From NCBI GenBank assembly GCA_022509145.1, contig JAFLTX010000001.1:53161-117160 (forward strand): a stretch of DNA of 64,000 nt. Reading direction: 5' to 3'. The stretch comes from Muribaculaceae bacterium. GTDB taxonomy: Bacteria; Bacteroidota; Bacteroidia; Bacteroidales; Muribaculaceae. This document shows positions 41,919-50,851 of the stretch, piece after piece (position 1 is the first letter of the stretch; the number at the start of each line of letters is the position of its first letter). The position numbers and the translations under genes are program-made. The notes beneath the pieces were generated by a model that did no database searches, was not told where the DNA came from, and worked only from the letters and a program-made list of their open reading frames with translations.

Positions 41919-42449
41919 ATGGTATACCGATTTAAATTAGTAAGTGACGAAGTAGACAACTTCAGCCGAGAAATTGAGATTGACTCAGAAGCCAACTTCT
42001 TGCAGTTGCGCAACGCAATTCTCGACAGTGTAGGATACTCCAAAGACGAACTTGATTCCTTCTTCCTCTGCGACGACGAATGGCATAAAGAAGAAGAGAT
42101 TACTCTTGAAGAAATGGACTCATCAAGCGACACCGACAGTTGGCTGATGGAGTCGACCCCCCTCTATGAAATGATTGAAGAGGAAGGGCAGAAGCTGATT
42201 TTCGTGTTTGATTACATCACCGAGCGTTGCTTCTTCATGGAGATGATAGAGAGCATCCCGGGCCGCAATCTTGCCGAAGCCATCTGCACCTTGAAGAAGG
42301 GGAAAGCTCCCGAGCAACACGTGGATCTTGAAGAGTTTGAGAAAGCCGTGGATGAGAAAATCTCGAAGGATTTCGACATATCCGAAGACTTCTACGGCGA
42401 CAATCAGTTTAACGACGACGAGATTCAAGACCTCGACTACGTAGACTGA
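41919..42449 (+). CDS. pRiA4b ORF-3-like (IS1096 TnpR passenger family) protein
   Basis: A 176-residue acidic cytosolic protein starting MVYRFKLVSDEVDNFSREIE, with the conserved KLIFVFDYITERCFFMEMI strand block of this family. The name comes from plasmid and insertion-element relatives, but no transposase, inverted repeats or other mobile parts are near, and in Bacteroidales the family appears to be a stable chromosomal gene. The last 40 residues are very rich in Asp and Glu. Function unknown. A strong terminator follows. Confidence 0.75.
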   Translation: MVYRFKLVSDEVDNFSREIEIDSEANFLQLRNAILDSVGYSKDELDSFFLCDDEWHKEEEITLEEMDSSSDTDSWLMESTPLYEMIEEEGQKLIFVFDYITERCFFMEMIESIPGRNLAEAICTLKKGKAPEQHVDLEEFEKAVDEKISKDFDISEDFYGDNQFNDDEIQDLDYVD

Positions 42450-42501
42450 TCCGACCAAGAAAGACGTCTGAACGGATATTCTTCCGAGCGGATAAACTTT
42501 A

Positions 42502-42552
42502 CGGAGGCTGCACTTCACATCGACAGTGCAGCCTCCGCTGTTCTTTTTTCTC
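42502..42552 (+). terminator. strong intrinsic terminator
   Basis: CGGAGGCTGCACT (42502-42514) pairs with AGTGCAGCCTCCG (42525-42537) over 13 bp, followed by CTGTTCTTTTTT. Also placed to serve the convergent minus-strand gene. Confidence 0.85.
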
Positions 42553-42626
42553 TGAATACCAATCCCGCTGATATATGCCCCGTTCTCTGAGTGATGGGCA
42601 ATTACCTTGCGAAATGGACCTTTTCT

Positions 42627-42992
42627 TTATTTGCCGCCGGAGAAGAGCCTCTTGAACAGCGATTTCTTCTTCGGTTCTTCCTCGGCCTCAGGTTCCGGCT
42701 TGAAATGCACATGCAGCTCCGGCGAACGCTTCCCCAAGAAGAGGATATGGTTGGGAAAGACGAAAGCCACGTGCTTGTTGAATTCCAGGATTGCGTGGAG
42801 ATTGCGGGCAAGAATCCGCCTGAAGGGGTTGAACTCCTCCATATCTTCAAACACGAGTTCGTCGCCCTCCATTTTCAGTTTATGGTGGGCTGACAGCATA
42901 TTCAAAAAGTGGTCTATCTGCAGATTCTCTTGGTTCTCTTCAGGCTTGGCGTATTCTTTATAGATGTCTCTGATTACTTCTTTGGTTATCAT
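42627..42992 (-). CDS. hypothetical protein, 121 residues
   Basis: A cytosolic alpha/beta-looking protein starting MITKEVIRDIYKEYAKPEEN, with a central HHKLKMEGDELVFEDMEEF block and a C-terminal Glu/Lys-rich tail ending in KKKSLFKRLFSGGK, which could be a membrane- or partner-binding amphipathic helix. No enzyme motif. I do not recognise the family. It stands alone between two terminators. Confidence 0.65.
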   Translation of the reverse strand: MITKEVIRDIYKEYAKPEENQENLQIDHFLNMLSAHHKLKMEGDELVFEDMEEFNPFRRILARNLHAILEFNKHVAFVFPNHILFLGKRSPELHVHFKPEPEAEEEPKKKSLFKRLFSGGK

Positions 42993-43078
42993 GGCGGAAA
43001 TGTTTGGAATGGTTTAAAAATCAATTGAAAACATTAGGGCTATATATGTTTAACACAATAGAGGAAGCATGGTTCAAC

Positions 43079-43111
43079 AAAAAGGGGATTTTAACGTATG
43101 TTAAAATCCCC
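43079..43111 (-). terminator. intrinsic terminator of the methylmalonyl-CoA decarboxylase operon
   Basis: GGGGATTTTAAC (43084-43095) and GTTAAAATCCCC (43100-43111) form a 12-bp stem with a GTAT-type loop; on the minus strand it is followed by TTTTT. It lies 40 bp after the oadB stop. Confidence 0.85.
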
Positions 43112-43150
43112 CCTTGGAGTTTATAGTGTCAAAAAACTACGTGTCGGGTA

Positions 43151-44323
43151 TCAACCGAGGAAGCTGAGCAGAACGCCGGCAGCCACCGCCGAACCGATCA
43201 CACCGGCCACATTCGGACCCATGGCGTGCATCAGCAGGTAGTTGTTGGGGTCGTATTCCAGACCGAGATTCTGCGAAATGCGGGCAGCCATCGGTACGGC
43301 CGAAACGCCTGCATTGCCGATAAGCGGATTGATCTTCTTATCCTTGCGCAGGAATATGTTGAAAATCTTCACGCTGAGCACACCTGTTGAGGAGGCGATG
43401 ATGAAGGCCAGGAACCCGAGACCGAAAATAAGCAGGGTGTCGAGGTTCAGGAATTTGTCAGCCTGCGTGGAGGCACCCACGGTGAGACCTAGCAAAATGG
43501 TCACGATATCGGTCAGGGCGTTGCTTGCCGTCTTTGCCAATCTCGTTGTAACGCCGCTTTCACGCAGGAGGTTGCCGAAGAAAAGCATGCCGAGCAACGG
43601 AATGCCGGAGGGCACCACGAAGCAGGTAAGCATCAAGCCCACGATGGGGAAGATGATTTTCTCGTTCTGACCGACAACACGCGCCGGTTTCATCTTGATG
43701 AGGCGCTCCTGCTTGGTGGTGAAGAGGCGCATCAGCGGCGGTTGGATCAGAGGAATCAGAGCCATATAGGAGTAGGCCGAGACTGCCACGGCTCCAAGCA
43801 GGTCGGGATTGAGCTTCGATGTGGTGAAGATCGCGGTCGGGCCGTCGGCACCGCCGATGATTGCCACACAACCGGCCGAAAGCGGGTCAAACCCAACCAG
43901 AAGCGAGAGCATGTACGCGCCGAAGATACCGAACTGGGCGCAGGCGCCTATCACCATCAGCTTCGGGTTGGCGAGCAACGCGCCGAAGTCGGTCATGGCC
44001 CCGATGCCGAGGAATATCAGAGGAGGATACCATCCTTTCTCCACACCGTTGTACAGAATGTTGAGCACCGAGCCCGGCTCGTAGATACCGATCTCCATAC
44101 CCGGTTGGAAGGGGATGTTGCCCAACAGCATACCGAAGCCTATCGGCACGAGAAGCAGGGGCTCGAAATTTCGCTTGATGGCAAGCCATACGAAGAAGCA
44201 GCCTACTGCAAGCATCACCAGATTTTGCCATTCGCAGTTGGCAAAGCCGGTGAAATTCCAGAATGTCTCTATAGTCTGCCTCATGTAAGAGGCAAAAGAA
44301 CCCGTAGAATCTAATAAAAGCAT
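43151..44323 (-). CDS. oadB: sodium-translocating decarboxylase beta subunit
   Basis: Inner-membrane subunit that decarboxylates carboxybiotin and exports sodium ions. About 10 hydrophobic segments and the GGADGPTAIFTTSKL signature are present, with VGASTQADKFLN in the second half. The frame opens at a TTG inside the previous gene, but ATG 44323 is preceded by GGAGGA seven bases upstream, an unusually good Shine-Dalgarno sequence for this phylum, and is preferred (390 residues). It is the last gene of a five-gene operon for methylmalonyl-CoA decarboxylation. Confidence 0.94.
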   Translation of the reverse strand: MLLLDSTGSFASYMRQTIETFWNFTGFANCEWQNLVMLAVGCFFVWLAIKRNFEPLLLVPIGFGMLLGNIPFQPGMEIGIYEPGSVLNILYNGVEKGWYPPLIFLGIGAMTDFGALLANPKLMVIGACAQFGIFGAYMLSLLVGFDPLSAGCVAIIGGADGPTAIFTTSKLNPDLLGAVAVSAYSYMALIPLIQPPLMRLFTTKQERLIKMKPARVVGQNEKIIFPIVGLMLTCFVVPSGIPLLGMLFFGNLLRESGVTTRLAKTASNALTDIVTILLGLTVGASTQADKFLNLDTLLIFGLGFLAFIIASSTGVLSVKIFNIFLRKDKKINPLIGNAGVSAVPMAARISQNLGLEYDPNNYLLMHAMGPNVAGVIGSAVAAGVLLSFLG

Positions 44324-44339
44324 AGCAAAATCCTCCGTC

Positions 44340-44786
44340 TTATTCAATTACCATAAGGTCGGTGCCTTCAAGCACGGAGTCGCCCACCTTGCAGAGAATC
44401 TCTTTCACCACGCCGCCCTTCACCGTGTGGATGTCGTTCTCCATCTTCATGGCTTCGAGCACGCATACGGTGTCGCCGGCTTTCACTTCGTCGCCGACTT
44501 TCACATTGAGGCTCATCACGGTGCCGGGAAGCGGGCTCTTCACGGCGGCGGCCTTGGTGGCGATCACCGGTTTGGCCACTACCTTCTCTCCCGTCTCTGT
44601 GCGTGGTGCCTCGAGTGCGGCTTTCGGCTTCTCTACGGCCGAGGGTTTCTTCTCGATGGCCTTGTCGAGCTCTACGTGGTAGGGCGTACCGTTCACCTCT
44701 ACATATACTTCATTGTCTTTCACGTCGCCTACGCCAACAGTGAACCGTATGCCGTTGATTTTATATTTGTATTCTTTAAGTTTCAT
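44340..44786 (-). CDS. biotin carboxyl carrier subunit of the decarboxylase
   Basis: A 148-residue protein: an N-terminal strand-rich part, an Ala/Pro/Lys-rich flexible linker (about 45-80), and a biotinyl domain with the modification site EAMKMEN (biotin on Lys114). It shuttles the carboxyl group from MmdA to OadB. It corresponds to MmdC or the C-terminus of OadA. The stop overlaps the region of the oadB ribosome-binding site, so translation is tightly linked. Confidence 0.92.
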   Translation of the reverse strand: MKLKEYKYKINGIRFTVGVGDVKDNEVYVEVNGTPYHVELDKAIEKKPSAVEKPKAALEAPRTETGEKVVAKPVIATKAAAVKSPLPGTVMSLNVKVGDEVKAGDTVCVLEAMKMENDIHTVKGGVVKEILCKVGDSVLEGTDLMVIE

Positions 44787-44806
44787 ATTCTGCGATTATT
44801 TCCTGA

Positions 44807-45427
44807 TTACCTGTCTCCTAACTTTTTATGTGTATGCTCTACATAAGGCTCGTGCCTCATGTTGTAGATTTTTGAATTCCAGGGTGAGTAAGCTTTGCGC
44901 AATTTGCGAATTGTAAGTATAGTGTCTTGCATGTCGTGGTCGGTGGCAAAATGCTGAGCGAGAGCGGCCGATATGGCTGCGATCACTTCGCCCGAGTCGG
45001 GTGAGGAGTCGGCCTTGTCGTCGCCGGGTTCTTTCCTGAGAGCCTTCGCCGTCTGTTTCTTCTTATGGGCGAGAAACGCCGACGAAATCTTTCCGAATAT
45101 AAGGAAAAGGATGCTCAAGACGATGAGCGCCCCGATGACGATACACATGGCGATGATGGTGATACCTCCGCCGTAGGAATCGTAGGTCTGGGCGTCCTTG
45201 GCCTTTTGTGCCTGAATCATTTTGCGGGCCAGCTCGCTTTCCTCTACATAATTCACTTCTTCAGAGGGAGCGTATACCGGGATTGCTTCCGTCTGCTCGC
45301 CCACGGTCACGTCCGTCTGCACCTCGTCGAGCTCGTGAGGCGACGACTGCGCCCTGAGCTGAGGCCCGAACAACGGCAGCCCACACAGTAATGCCGAAAT
45401 GATGAATCTTTTTACCTTGTTTCTCAT
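44807..45427 (-). CDS. OadG-like small membrane subunit with signal peptide
   Basis: A 206-residue protein with an export signal (FIISALLCGLPLFGPQLRAQ), a periplasmic region of about 65 acidic residues, one transmembrane helix (TIIAMCIVIGALIVLSILFLIF) and a charged cytosolic tail. In classical pumps OadG is only ~80 residues and stabilises the complex; this version is enlarged at both ends, as in other Bacteroidales. The position between mmdA and the biotin carrier supports the call. Confidence 0.78.
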   Translation of the reverse strand: MRNKVKRFIISALLCGLPLFGPQLRAQSSPHELDEVQTDVTVGEQTEAIPVYAPSEEVNYVEESELARKMIQAQKAKDAQTYDSYGGGITIIAMCIVIGALIVLSILFLIFGKISSAFLAHKKKQTAKALRKEPGDDKADSSPDSGEVIAAISAALAQHFATDHDMQDTILTIRKLRKAYSPWNSKIYNMRHEPYVEHTHKKLGDR

Positions 45428-45469
45428 TTTATACCTGCTTGGCAGTTGTTTCTAAAGGTAATGGAATAG

Positions 45470-45507
45470 AAGGGATGAGAAGGGAACCGGGTTCCCTCCC
45501 ATCCCTT
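45470..45507 (-). other. intercistronic hairpin between mmdA and oadG
   Basis: AAGGGATG (45470-45477) pairs with CATCCCTT (45500-45507), and inside it AGGGAAC (45481-45487) pairs with GTTCCCT (45491-45497). There is no U-run, so it is more likely a stability or partial-attenuation element that sets different levels of MmdA and the membrane subunits. Confidence 0.55.
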
Positions 45508-45518
45508 TGTGATATTAG

Positions 45519-47072
45519 TTATAATGGAATGTTTCCGTGTTTCTTGGCCGGATTTGTCACTTTCTTTGTAGCCAGCATCTGGAGGGCCTTGATGATGCGG
45601 AAGCGCGTGTTGCGCGGTTCGATCACATCATCGATGTAGCCGTACTTGGCTGCATTGTAAGGATTGGCGAAGAGGTTGCGATATTCTTCTTCCTTCTCTG
45701 CGATGTAGGCAGCGGGATCCGGTTGGTTTTTGGCTTCCTTAGCGTAGAGTACACCGGCAGCGCCTTCGGCACCCATAACTGCGATTTCAGCCGTGGGCCA
45801 TGCGTAGTTCACGTCGCCGCGGAGCTGCTTGCAGCTCATCACGATGTGTGAACCGCCGTAGCTCTTGCGCAGAGTAACGGTTACTTTGGGCACTGTGGCT
45901 TCGCCGTAAGCATAGAGAAGCTTGGCGCCGTGGAGGATCACACCGTTGTATTCCTGACCTGTGCCCGGAAGGAATCCCGGAACGTCTACAAGCGTTACCA
46001 AAGGAATGTTGAAGGCGTCGCAGAAACGCACGAATCTTGCGCCCTTGCGTGAAGCGTTGGAGTCGAGCACGCCGGCGAGCACTTTAGGCTGGTTGGCAAC
46101 AACGCCTACGGCCTGACCGTTGAAGCGGGCAAAACCGATGATGATGTTCTTGGCATAATCCGACTGCACTTCGAGGAATTCGCCGTTGTCGACGATTTTT
46201 CCGATTACGTCATACATATCGTAGCTCTTCTTCACGCTGTCGGGGATAATGTCGTTGAGCTCGTCTTCGAGACGGTCGATCGGGTCGTTGCATTCCACCA
46301 GGGGAGTCTCCTCAAGGTTGTTCTGCGGCATGTAGCTGATAAGCTTGCGGATGAGGCTCAGAGCTGCTTCGCCGTCTTCCACTGCGAAGTGGGTTACGCC
46401 GCTCTTGGTGGCATGTACGGATGCGCCGCCGAGCTGCTCCTGAGTCACGTCTTCACCTGTAACGGTCTTCACAACCGACGGGCCTGTGAGGAACATATAG
46501 GAAATACCTTTCACCATGATGGTGAAGTCGGTGAGGGCAGGGCTGTATACGGCACCGCCGGCGCAGGGGCCGAGGATGGCCGAAATCTGCGGAATCACAC
46601 CTGAAGCCAGGATATTGCGCTGGAAAATTTCAGAGTAGCCGGCAAGTGCGTTGACACCTTCCTGGATACGTGCGCCGCCCGAGTCGTTGAGACCGATCAC
46701 GGGAGCACCCATCTTCATGGCCATATCCATCACCTTGCAGATCTTCTGGGCCATTGTCTCGGAGAGAGAGCCGCCGAATACGGTGAAGTCCTGAGCGAAC
46801 ACGTATACCAGACGGCCTTCGATTGTGCCGAAACCGGTTACCACGCCGTCGCCGAGGATGTGCTTCTTGTCCTGGCCGAAGTTGGTGCAACGATGGGTTA
46901 CAAACATGTCGAGCTCTTCGAAGCTGCCCTCGTCGAGGAGTTGGGCGATTCTTTCGCGAGCCGTATATTTACCACGCTGATGCTGCTTTTCAATGGCTTT
47001 TTCGCCGCCACCGAGACGCGCTTCCGCTCTCTTCGCAATCAGTTCCTGGATTTTCTCTTCTGCTTTACTCAT
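45519..47072 (-). CDS. mmdA: methylmalonyl-CoA decarboxylase alpha subunit (carboxyltransferase)
   Basis: Moves the carboxyl group of methylmalonyl-CoA to biotin, yielding propionyl-CoA. The 517-residue carboxyltransferase has both crotonase-like halves, with [18 protein letters not shown], the [16 protein letters not shown] oxyanion block and the C-terminal [16 protein letters not shown] block. Related enzymes are propionyl-CoA carboxylase beta and glutaconyl-CoA decarboxylase alpha, but the neighbouring epimerase and oadG/oadB subunits point to methylmalonyl-CoA decarboxylation coupled to sodium export. Confidence 0.93.
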   Translation of the reverse strand: MSKAEEKIQELIAKRAEARLGGGEKAIEKQHQRGKYTARERIAQLLDEGSFEELDMFVTHRCTNFGQDKKHILGDGVVTGFGTIEGRLVYVFAQDFTVFGGSLSETMAQKICKVMDMAMKMGAPVIGLNDSGGARIQEGVNALAGYSEIFQRNILASGVIPQISAILGPCAGGAVYSPALTDFTIMVKGISYMFLTGPSVVKTVTGEDVTQEQLGGASVHATKSGVTHFAVEDGEAALSLIRKLISYMPQNNLEETPLVECNDPIDRLEDELNDIIPDSVKKSYDMYDVIGKIVDNGEFLEVQSDYAKNIIIGFARFNGQAVGVVANQPKVLAGVLDSNASRKGARFVRFCDAFNIPLVTLVDVPGFLPGTGQEYNGVILHGAKLLYAYGEATVPKVTVTLRKSYGGSHIVMSCKQLRGDVNYAWPTAEIAVMGAEGAAGVLYAKEAKNQPDPAAYIAEKEEEYRNLFANPYNAAKYGYIDDVIEPRNTRFRIIKALQMLATKKVTNPAKKHGNIPL

Positions 47073-47110
47073 TTTGTTGTTTCGTTTTTTTATTGAGGAT
47101 AGTGATTGTC

Positions 47111-47533
47111 TTATTTCTTTGCGGGGTCTTCGCAGAGCTCGGTAAGCACGGCTTCTGTGCTCTTCGGGTGGAGGAAGGCGATGTTCAGACCGTCGGCGCC
47201 TTTTCTGGGAGCCTTGTCGATGAGCTTGATACCTTTATCTTCAGCTTCTGCCAGAGCCTCGGCCACGCCGTCTTCTACGGCGAAGGCGAGATGGTGCATG
47301 CCGCCGCGGCCGCCGTTCTTCTCGATGAACTTGGCGATGGTGCTTTCGGGCGATGTAGCTTCGAGAAGCTCGATCTTAGTGTCGCCTACCTGGAAGAAGG
47401 CAGTAGTAACCTTCTGGTCTTCAACTACTTCTTTCTTGTAGCACTTCAGACCCAGCGCGTTTTCGTAATACTTGATTGCCTCCTCGAGGTTGGGAACGGC
47501 AATACCGATGTGTTCGATGTGTGAAATTTTCAT
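47111..47533 (-). CDS. mce: methylmalonyl-CoA epimerase
   Basis: Interconverts the (R) and (S) forms of methylmalonyl-CoA. The 140-residue vicinal-oxygen-chelate protein begins [18 protein letters not shown] with a metal His, and contains HHLAFAVED with a second one. It is the first gene of the operon and links methylmalonyl-CoA mutase (elsewhere in the genome) to the decarboxylase, completing the succinate-to-propionate route. Confidence 0.94.
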   Translation of the reverse strand: MKISHIEHIGIAVPNLEEAIKYYENALGLKCYKKEVVEDQKVTTAFFQVGDTKIELLEATSPESTIAKFIEKNGGRGGMHHLAFAVEDGVAEALAEAEDKGIKLIDKAPRKGADGLNIAFLHPKSTEAVLTELCEDPAKK

Positions 47534-47579
47534 GTGTATAGAAATGTTTTTTGTTAGATTGTTCTTTTAAAATATGCCG

Positions 47580-47587
47580 CAAAGTTA
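47580..47587 (-). promoter_or_regulatory. -7 box for the mce-mmdA operon
   Basis: Minus-strand TAACTTTG, 46 bp before the mce ATG. No clear -33 box. Confidence 0.45.
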
Positions 47588-47621
47588 CTCATTTTTTGCG
47601 AATATTACATGAATAATTTTG

Positions 47622-47629
47622 TAGGTTTG
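47622..47629 (+). promoter_or_regulatory. -7 box for the lpxD operon
   Basis: TAGGTTTG, 42 bp before the lpxD ATG, with TTTG at 47595-47598 as a slightly distant -33 box. Divergent from the mce promoter. Confidence 0.45.
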
Positions 47630-47671
47630 CAATAATTTACGAAATTTGCAGAGAAATTTAAAGAAATAGGA

Positions 47672-48688
47672 ATGAAGGTTACACCCGAGGTGATAGCCCG
47701 TCTGTCGGGCGGCATCGTCGATGGTCCCGCCGCGCGCGAGATTACCGGCTTTGCCAAGATAGAAGAGGCAGGCGAAGGTGACATCAGCTTTATTGCCAAC
47801 CCGAAGTATGCCCACTTCGCTTCGTCATCCAAAGCATCCGCTCTTCTTGTTTCTTCCGATTTTGAAGCTCCGGAAGGAACCACGGCCACTCTCATAAGGG
47901 TAGAAAATCCATATTCTGCGCTGGCCCGTCTGATGGCGGCGTTTGAGCAGCCCGACACGAAAACCGGTGTCGAGCAGCCCTCCTTTATCTCCGAATCTGC
48001 CTCTCTCGGCAGCGGCGCCTACGTCGGTGCCTTTGCCTATATAGGCGAGAACGCAAAGATAGGCGAAAACGTCAAGATCTATCCCCATGCCTACGTTGGC
48101 GACGGAGTGGAGATAGGAGACAACTGCAAGATTTATCCGCATGCCACGATTTACGCCGGATGCCGCATCGGCAACAACTGTATAATCCACGCCGGGGCCG
48201 TGATCGGGGCCGACGGTTTCGGATTCGCTCCCGACGGTGATACCTACCGCAAGATACCGCAGCTCGGCATCGTGGTGCTCGAAGACGATGTGGAGGTCGG
48301 CGCCAACACCACCATAGACCGCGCTACGATGGGCGAGACCCGCGTGGCCGCCGGTACCAAGCTCGACAACCTGATTCAGGTGGCCCACAACGTAAGGATA
48401 GGGCGCAACAATGTGATTGCAGCTCAGACCGGGATAGCCGGAAGCACCGTGATAGGCGACTCGAACCGCATAGGCGGCCAGACCGGCTTTGCAGGCCACA
48501 TCAAGTTTGGCAGCCGCTGCGAGGTGGGCGCGCAGACAGGAGTGAACCGCGGATTGGGCGACGGGAAGCGCATCATAGGCTATCCGGCAATGGATGCCTC
48601 GCTTTTCGCCCGTATTTTCGTTCTGCTCAAAAAACTTCCCTCTTTATTTAAGGAGGTAGACGATTTAAGAAAAAAAATTAACAATTGA
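47672..48688 (+). CDS. lpxD: UDP-3-O-acylglucosamine N-acyltransferase
   Basis: Adds the second 3-hydroxyacyl chain in lipid A synthesis. The 338-residue protein has the N-terminal uridine-binding domain, then a long left-handed beta-helix of hexapeptide repeats ([20 protein letters not shown]) and the catalytic His in QVAHNVRIG. The C-terminal helix ([17 protein letters not shown]) trimerises. First gene of a four-gene lipid A operon; lpxC-fabZ starts 2 bp later. Confidence 0.96.
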   Translation: MKVTPEVIARLSGGIVDGPAAREITGFAKIEEAGEGDISFIANPKYAHFASSSKASALLVSSDFEAPEGTTATLIRVENPYSALARLMAAFEQPDTKTGVEQPSFISESASLGSGAYVGAFAYIGENAKIGENVKIYPHAYVGDGVEIGDNCKIYPHATIYAGCRIGNNCIIHAGAVIGADGFGFAPDGDTYRKIPQLGIVVLEDDVEVGANTTIDRATMGETRVAAGTKLDNLIQVAHNVRIGRNNVIAAQTGIAGSTVIGDSNRIGGQTGFAGHIKFGSRCEVGAQTGVNRGLGDGKRIIGYPAMDASLFARIFVLLKKLPSLFKEVDDLRKKINN

Positions 48689-48689
48689 T

Positions 48690-50072
48690 ATGAAACAACA
48701 AACGTTGGCAGCTTCTTTCACAGTAGAAGGGAAGAGTTTGCATTCAGGCCGTAAGAGTGTGGCCACATTCCACCCGGCTCCGGACAATCATGGCTATAAG
48801 TTTAAAAGGATAGATCTCGAAGGTCAGCCCGTGATCGACGCGGTGGCTGAAAACATCGTGGATATCGCCCGCAGCACCATCATAGGTAAAGGTGAGGCTC
48901 AGGTAAGCACCGTAGAGCACGCCTTGTCTGCTCTCTATGCAATGGGTGTGGACAACTGTCTCATCGAGGTCAACAGCTCCGAGATGCCCATCCTCGACGG
49001 CAGCGCGCGCAAATACGTTGAACTCATCGAGGAGGTAGGTCTGCAGGAGCAGAATGCCGATAAAGATTACTATATCATAAAGACAAAGACCCAGATCAAG
49101 GACGAAGAGTCGGGCTCAACCATCACCATCTACCCCGACGAGGGGTTCAGCGTGGAAGTGATGGTGGAATACAACTCGCCGATTCTCCCCAACCAGTTTG
49201 CCGTGCTCGACGACATGGCTGAGTTCAAAGACGAAGTGGCCGGCGCGCGCACGTTCGTGTTCGTGCGTGAGATCGAAGACCTTCTCGACAAGAATCTCAT
49301 CAAGGGCGGCGACCTGGAGAATGCCATCGTGATCTACGACCGTGAGATTGACAAGGAGAAGATCAACGAGATATGCGACCTTATCGGGCAGCCCCACATG
49401 GAGCTCCCGAAGCTTGGCTACATCAATCCTTCGCCTTTGCAGTGGGACAATGAGCCTGCACGCCATAAGCTGATGGACGTGATCGGCGACCTGGCTTTGA
49501 TCGGCCGTCCTATCAGAGGCCGCGTCGTGGCCATCCATCCGGGACATGCTATCAACAGCCGTCTCACCAAGATGATCCGCAAGGAGGTGAAACACACCGA
49601 GATCCAAAGCCCGGTCTACAACCCCAACGTTCCGCCGATCATCGACATCAACGGCATCAAGAGCCTCATCCCGCATCGCTATCCGTTCCTCCTGATCGAC
49701 AAGATTATAGAGATAGACCGCAAGCATTGCGTGGCTGTGAAGAATGTGACCGTCAACGAGCCGTTCTTCCAGGGGCACTTCCCGCAGGAGCCGGTAATGC
49801 CCGGAGTTCTGCAGATCGAGGCGATGGCCCAGGCTGCCGGTGTGCTCGTGCTCAACTATCTCGACGAGCCCGAGAAATATTCCACTTACTTCCTGAAGAT
49901 AGACAATGTGAAGTTCCGCCAGAAAGTTGTGCCCGGCACCACGCTGCTCCTCAATGTGGCCCTCACAACGGAAATCCGCCGAGGCTGCGCCACAGTGAAG
50001 GGGTATGCTTTCGACGGCGACAAGATCGTAAGTGAGGCTGAATTCCTGGCTCAAATTATCAAGAACAAGTGA
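48690..50072 (+). CDS. lpxC-fabZ: fused UDP-3-O-acyl-GlcNAc deacetylase / 3-hydroxyacyl-ACP dehydratase
   Basis: One 460-residue chain with two enzymes. LpxC (about 1-310) carries the zinc ligands His77 in STVEHAL and His259/Asp263 in HKLMDVIGD. FabZ starts near residue 318, with PHRYPFLLIDK, catalytic His363 in FQGHFPQEPVMPG and Glu377. LpxC commits precursors to lipid A while FabZ competes for the same hydroxyacyl-ACP pool in fatty acid synthesis, so the fusion may balance the two. The fusion is typical for the phylum and both active sites look intact. Confidence 0.96.
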   Translation: MKQQTLAASFTVEGKSLHSGRKSVATFHPAPDNHGYKFKRIDLEGQPVIDAVAENIVDIARSTIIGKGEAQVSTVEHALSALYAMGVDNCLIEVNSSEMPILDGSARKYVELIEEVGLQEQNADKDYYIIKTKTQIKDEESGSTITIYPDEGFSVEVMVEYNSPILPNQFAVLDDMAEFKDEVAGARTFVFVREIEDLLDKNLIKGGDLENAIVIYDREIDKEKINEICDLIGQPHMELPKLGYINPSPLQWDNEPARHKLMDVIGDLALIGRPIRGRVVAIHPGHAINSRLTKMIRKEVKHTEIQSPVYNPNVPPIIDINGIKSLIPHRYPFLLIDKIIEIDRKHCVAVKNVTVNEPFFQGHFPQEPVMPGVLQIEAMAQAAGVLVLNYLDEPEKYSTYFLKIDNVKFRQKVVPGTTLLLNVALTTEIRRGCATVKGYAFDGDKIVSEAEFLAQIIKNK

Positions 50073-50077
50073 GTCTG

Positions 50078-50851
50078 ATGGATAGTAGAAGTGTAATCAG
50101 CCCGAATGCAAAAATTGGCCGCAATCTCAAGATTGGGCCGTTTTGCTGCATTTATGATAATGTGGAGATAGGCGACGACTGCGAGTTGATGAACGGCGTC
50201 ACCATCCTTCCCGGCGCAAGAATCGGCAACGGCGTGAAGATTTTCCCGGGTGCCGTGATTGGAGCTGTTCCCCAAGACCTCAAGTTCCGCGGTGAAGACA
50301 CGCTGGCTATCGTCGGCGACGGCACCACTATCCGCGAGTGCGTAACCATCAACCGCGGCACGGCTTCAAAAGGGAAGACCGAGGTGGGAGAGGGGTGCCT
50401 TCTGATGGCATACGTGCATGTGGCCCACGACTGCCGCATCGGCAACCATGTGATTGTAAGCAACGCCGTGCAGTTTGGCGGCGAAGTTGTGGTAGACGAC
50501 CACGCGGTGATCGGTGGAGGCAGCCTCATCCATCAGTTCTGCCATCTCGGCAAATACATCATGCTGCAGGGTGGAGCACTGGTCAACAAGGATATCCCCC
50601 CGTTTGTCAAGGCAGCCCGCGAGCCTATTTCGTTCGTAGGTCTGAATGCCGTGGGGCTTCATCGCCACGGGTTCTCCCGCGAGGACGTGCAGACCATCTC
50701 GGAAATCTACCGTATCCTCTATATGAGCGACCTCAACGTAACCAACGCAGTTAAATTGATACTGAAGACACTCCCGGAATCAACATATCGCAAAGAGATT
50801 GTGGAATTTGTAGAGAGTTCCGAAAGGGGAGTCATTAGGTCGGCTATCTGA
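50078..50851 (+). CDS. lpxA: UDP-N-acetylglucosamine acyltransferase
   Basis: First step of lipid A synthesis. The 257-residue hexapeptide-repeat protein shows ISPNAKIGRNLKIGPFC, the catalytic His in VHVAHDCRIGNHV and GLNAVGLHRHGF. The frame is open from a GTG at 50069 overlapping the lpxC-fabZ stop; ATG 50078 fits the family start better. The stop overlaps the ATG of the regulator gene by one base (TGATG). Confidence 0.95.
   Translation: MDSRSVISPNAKIGRNLKIGPFCCIYDNVEIGDDCELMNGVTILPGARIGNGVKIFPGAVIGAVPQDLKFRGEDTLAIVGDGTTIRECVTINRGTASKGKTEVGEGCLLMAYVHVAHDCRIGNHVIVSNAVQFGGEVVVDDHAVIGGGSLIHQFCHLGKYIMLQGGALVNKDIPPFVKAAREPISFVGLNAVGLHRHGFSREDVQTISEIYRILYMSDLNVTNAVKLILKTLPESTYRKEIVEFVESSERGVIRSAI

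Noticed and set aside
41919-42449. Insertion sequence suggested by the IS1096/TnpR family name
   Set aside because: No transposase, terminal inverted repeats or target duplications are near; the name reflects distant plasmid relatives.
43050-43128. 26-codon plus-strand ORF (MFNTIEEAWFNKKG...)
   Set aside because: It runs through the decarboxylase-operon terminator and has no start signals; best read as chance.
48690-50072. Novel lpxC-fabZ fusion
   Set aside because: The fusion is well known in Bacteroidetes, so it is annotated but not reported as new.
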